Shown here piece by piece: positions 4,453 through 5,149 of a stretch of DNA of 5,149 nt. The notes under the pieces were generated by a model. It had not been told where the DNA came from. It was given only the letters and a program-made list of their open reading frames with translations, and made no database searches. Origin of the DNA: an uncultured Flavobacteriales bacterium (GTDB lineage Bacteria; Bacteroidota; Bacteroidia; Flavobacteriales; UBA1820). Each line of letters opens with the position of its first letter. The stretch's first letter is position 1. The stretch is taken from the NCBI GenBank assembly GCA_938023515.1, contig CALJDR010000015.1:1-5149 (forward strand), in the 5' to 3' direction. Made by a program: the position numbers and the translations under genes.

Positions 4453-5149
4453 TTATATATTTTCTTTCATCCTGTTTGCGGGTGTTACACTCTGTTCGGA
4501 TTCCACTACGCTCCGGTAAAGCCCCACCTGTGTTCTGCTTCCCGGATAATTGGCCCGTATGTAGTGCATCAACGGTTTGCACAGGATCATGTCCGGTATG
4601 GCCGTCTCACTGGCATTGTACACCTTGATGGAGTACAGTTTTTCCGACCCTGAGGACAGCTTGTTGTCCATGATCAGGTTTGAGAGCACCGGATCCAGTC
4701 CGAATCCGGATGTGGCCGCGGCATCGGCCTTGTTGGCGATCTTGATCTGGCTTTCGATATAATCCCTTATTTTCTTGTCGATGGGGGTTATCGTCCAGCC
4801 CTGGAAGTCATTGGCGTCCGCATCCCAGAACCTGGTCGTGTGCATGTATTTGCCCACATTCTCCCTGCCGGTCACTCCTGAAGCGAACTTCTCCATGGCT
4901 TCATCCTTGAATTCCTCGAGCATTTTGGCCGAATAAGGCACCCCCTTACGCTTGCATATTTCCCTGATCCTGTCCTCTGCCGCGTCCCAATAGGCCTGCG
5001 GGCTCTCTATATGCAGGCTCAGTGCCGACGCGTTGGCATTATAGGCTGCCAGCAAGGGGGCGATGGTGCCCGCCAGTTCCAGCCACGGGAAAGCCCCCAG
5101 GAAACGGGGCGCGCTGACAAAGTCCCTGCAAAAGGAGTATATATTGAAA
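4453..5149 (-). CDS. Phage portal-like protein, C-terminal part
   Basis: The frame is open from the right window edge to TAA at 4453-4455, giving 231 residues without a start; a TTG at 5055 is internal. A portal would form the dodecameric ring at the capsid vertex through which DNA passes. The fragment has PRFLGAFPWLELAG (14-27), then YNANASALSLHIESP (36-50), which fits the entry and exit of the portal wing and stem region. A helical segment (50-100) is followed by a linker helix IESQIKIANKADAAA (131-145) and a Gly/Ser-rich segment containing SGFGLDPVLSNLI and NKLSSGSE (147-169). The latter is like the GLG/SGSE region of portals in Bacteroidota phages. The C-terminus (SEQSVTPANRMKEN) resembles the 'E..VTP..R' ending of such proteins. 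The match is from memory of the family, so another virion protein cannot be excluded. The next gene starts 21 bases downstream. Confidence 0.55.
   Translation of the reverse strand, partial: FNIYSFCRDFVSAPRFLGAFPWLELAGTIAPLLAAYNANASALSLHIESPQAYWDAAEDRIREICKRKGVPYSAKMLEEFKDEAMEKFASGVTGRENVGKYMHTTRFWDADANDFQGWTITPIDKKIRDYIESQIKIANKADAAATSGFGLDPVLSNLIMDNKLSSGSEKLYSIKVYNASETAIPDMILCKPLMHYIRANYPGSRTQVGLYRSVVESEQSVTPANRMKENI

Noticed and set aside
4453..5055. TTG at 5055 as the start of the portal-like gene
   Set aside because: The frame stays open to the window edge and the upstream residues (PRFLGAFPWLELAG) are family-like, so the gene is cut by the edge.
5132..5140. AAGGAGTAT near the right edge repeats the index sequence at 5-13
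   Set aside because: It lies within the open portal-like frame, no adapter follows or precedes it, and a 9-base match is not surprising by chance in this length.

Overview
This window looks like the end of an assembled contig from a tailed phage or prophage of Bacteroidales. The evidence is the gene content: a DUF6712-family protein typical of Bacteroidota phages, an M15 peptidase lying among structural genes, a Bacteroides-style tape-measure N-terminus and a portal-like protein. Most start codons sit behind A-rich leaders rather than Shine-Dalgarno sites, which also fits. Bases 1-45 are not biological: they are an Illumina Nextera adapter with an i5 index, so the true contig end is base 46.

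All confident genes are on the minus strand and read from right to left as a late (virion) operon: C-terminal part of a portal-like protein (4453-5149, cut by the right edge); a three-helix membrane protein (3880-4431); an AT-richer gap (3536-3879); a DUF6712 protein (2582-3523); a possible tail-assembly protein (1779-2579); an M15 peptidase (1387-1782); two small proteins that may be tail-terminator or completion proteins (934-1374 and 247-921); and the first 34 codons of the tape measure protein (46-147). From 3523 down to 247 the genes are packed with gaps of 2 to 12 bases or an ATGA overlap, as expected for one co-translated unit.

The exception is about 3536-4452. By hand count it is about 42-46% GC, against roughly 60% or more in samples of the DUF6712 gene and about 54% in samples of the portal-like gene. 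It holds the membrane protein, whose strong Shine-Dalgarno site is unlike its neighbours, and a possible 44-codon gene on the opposite strand (3733-3867). That small ORF has a weak Bacteroides-like promoter upstream, and a hairpin lies between its stop and that of the membrane protein, which converges on it. This resembles a phage 'moron' (an accessory cassette inserted between virion genes). Its function cannot be read from the sequence; host-envelope modification, superinfection exclusion or phage defence are guesses.

No tRNA, rRNA, CRISPR array, IS element, attachment site or origin was seen. Whether this is a free phage or an integrated prophage cannot be decided from the window.
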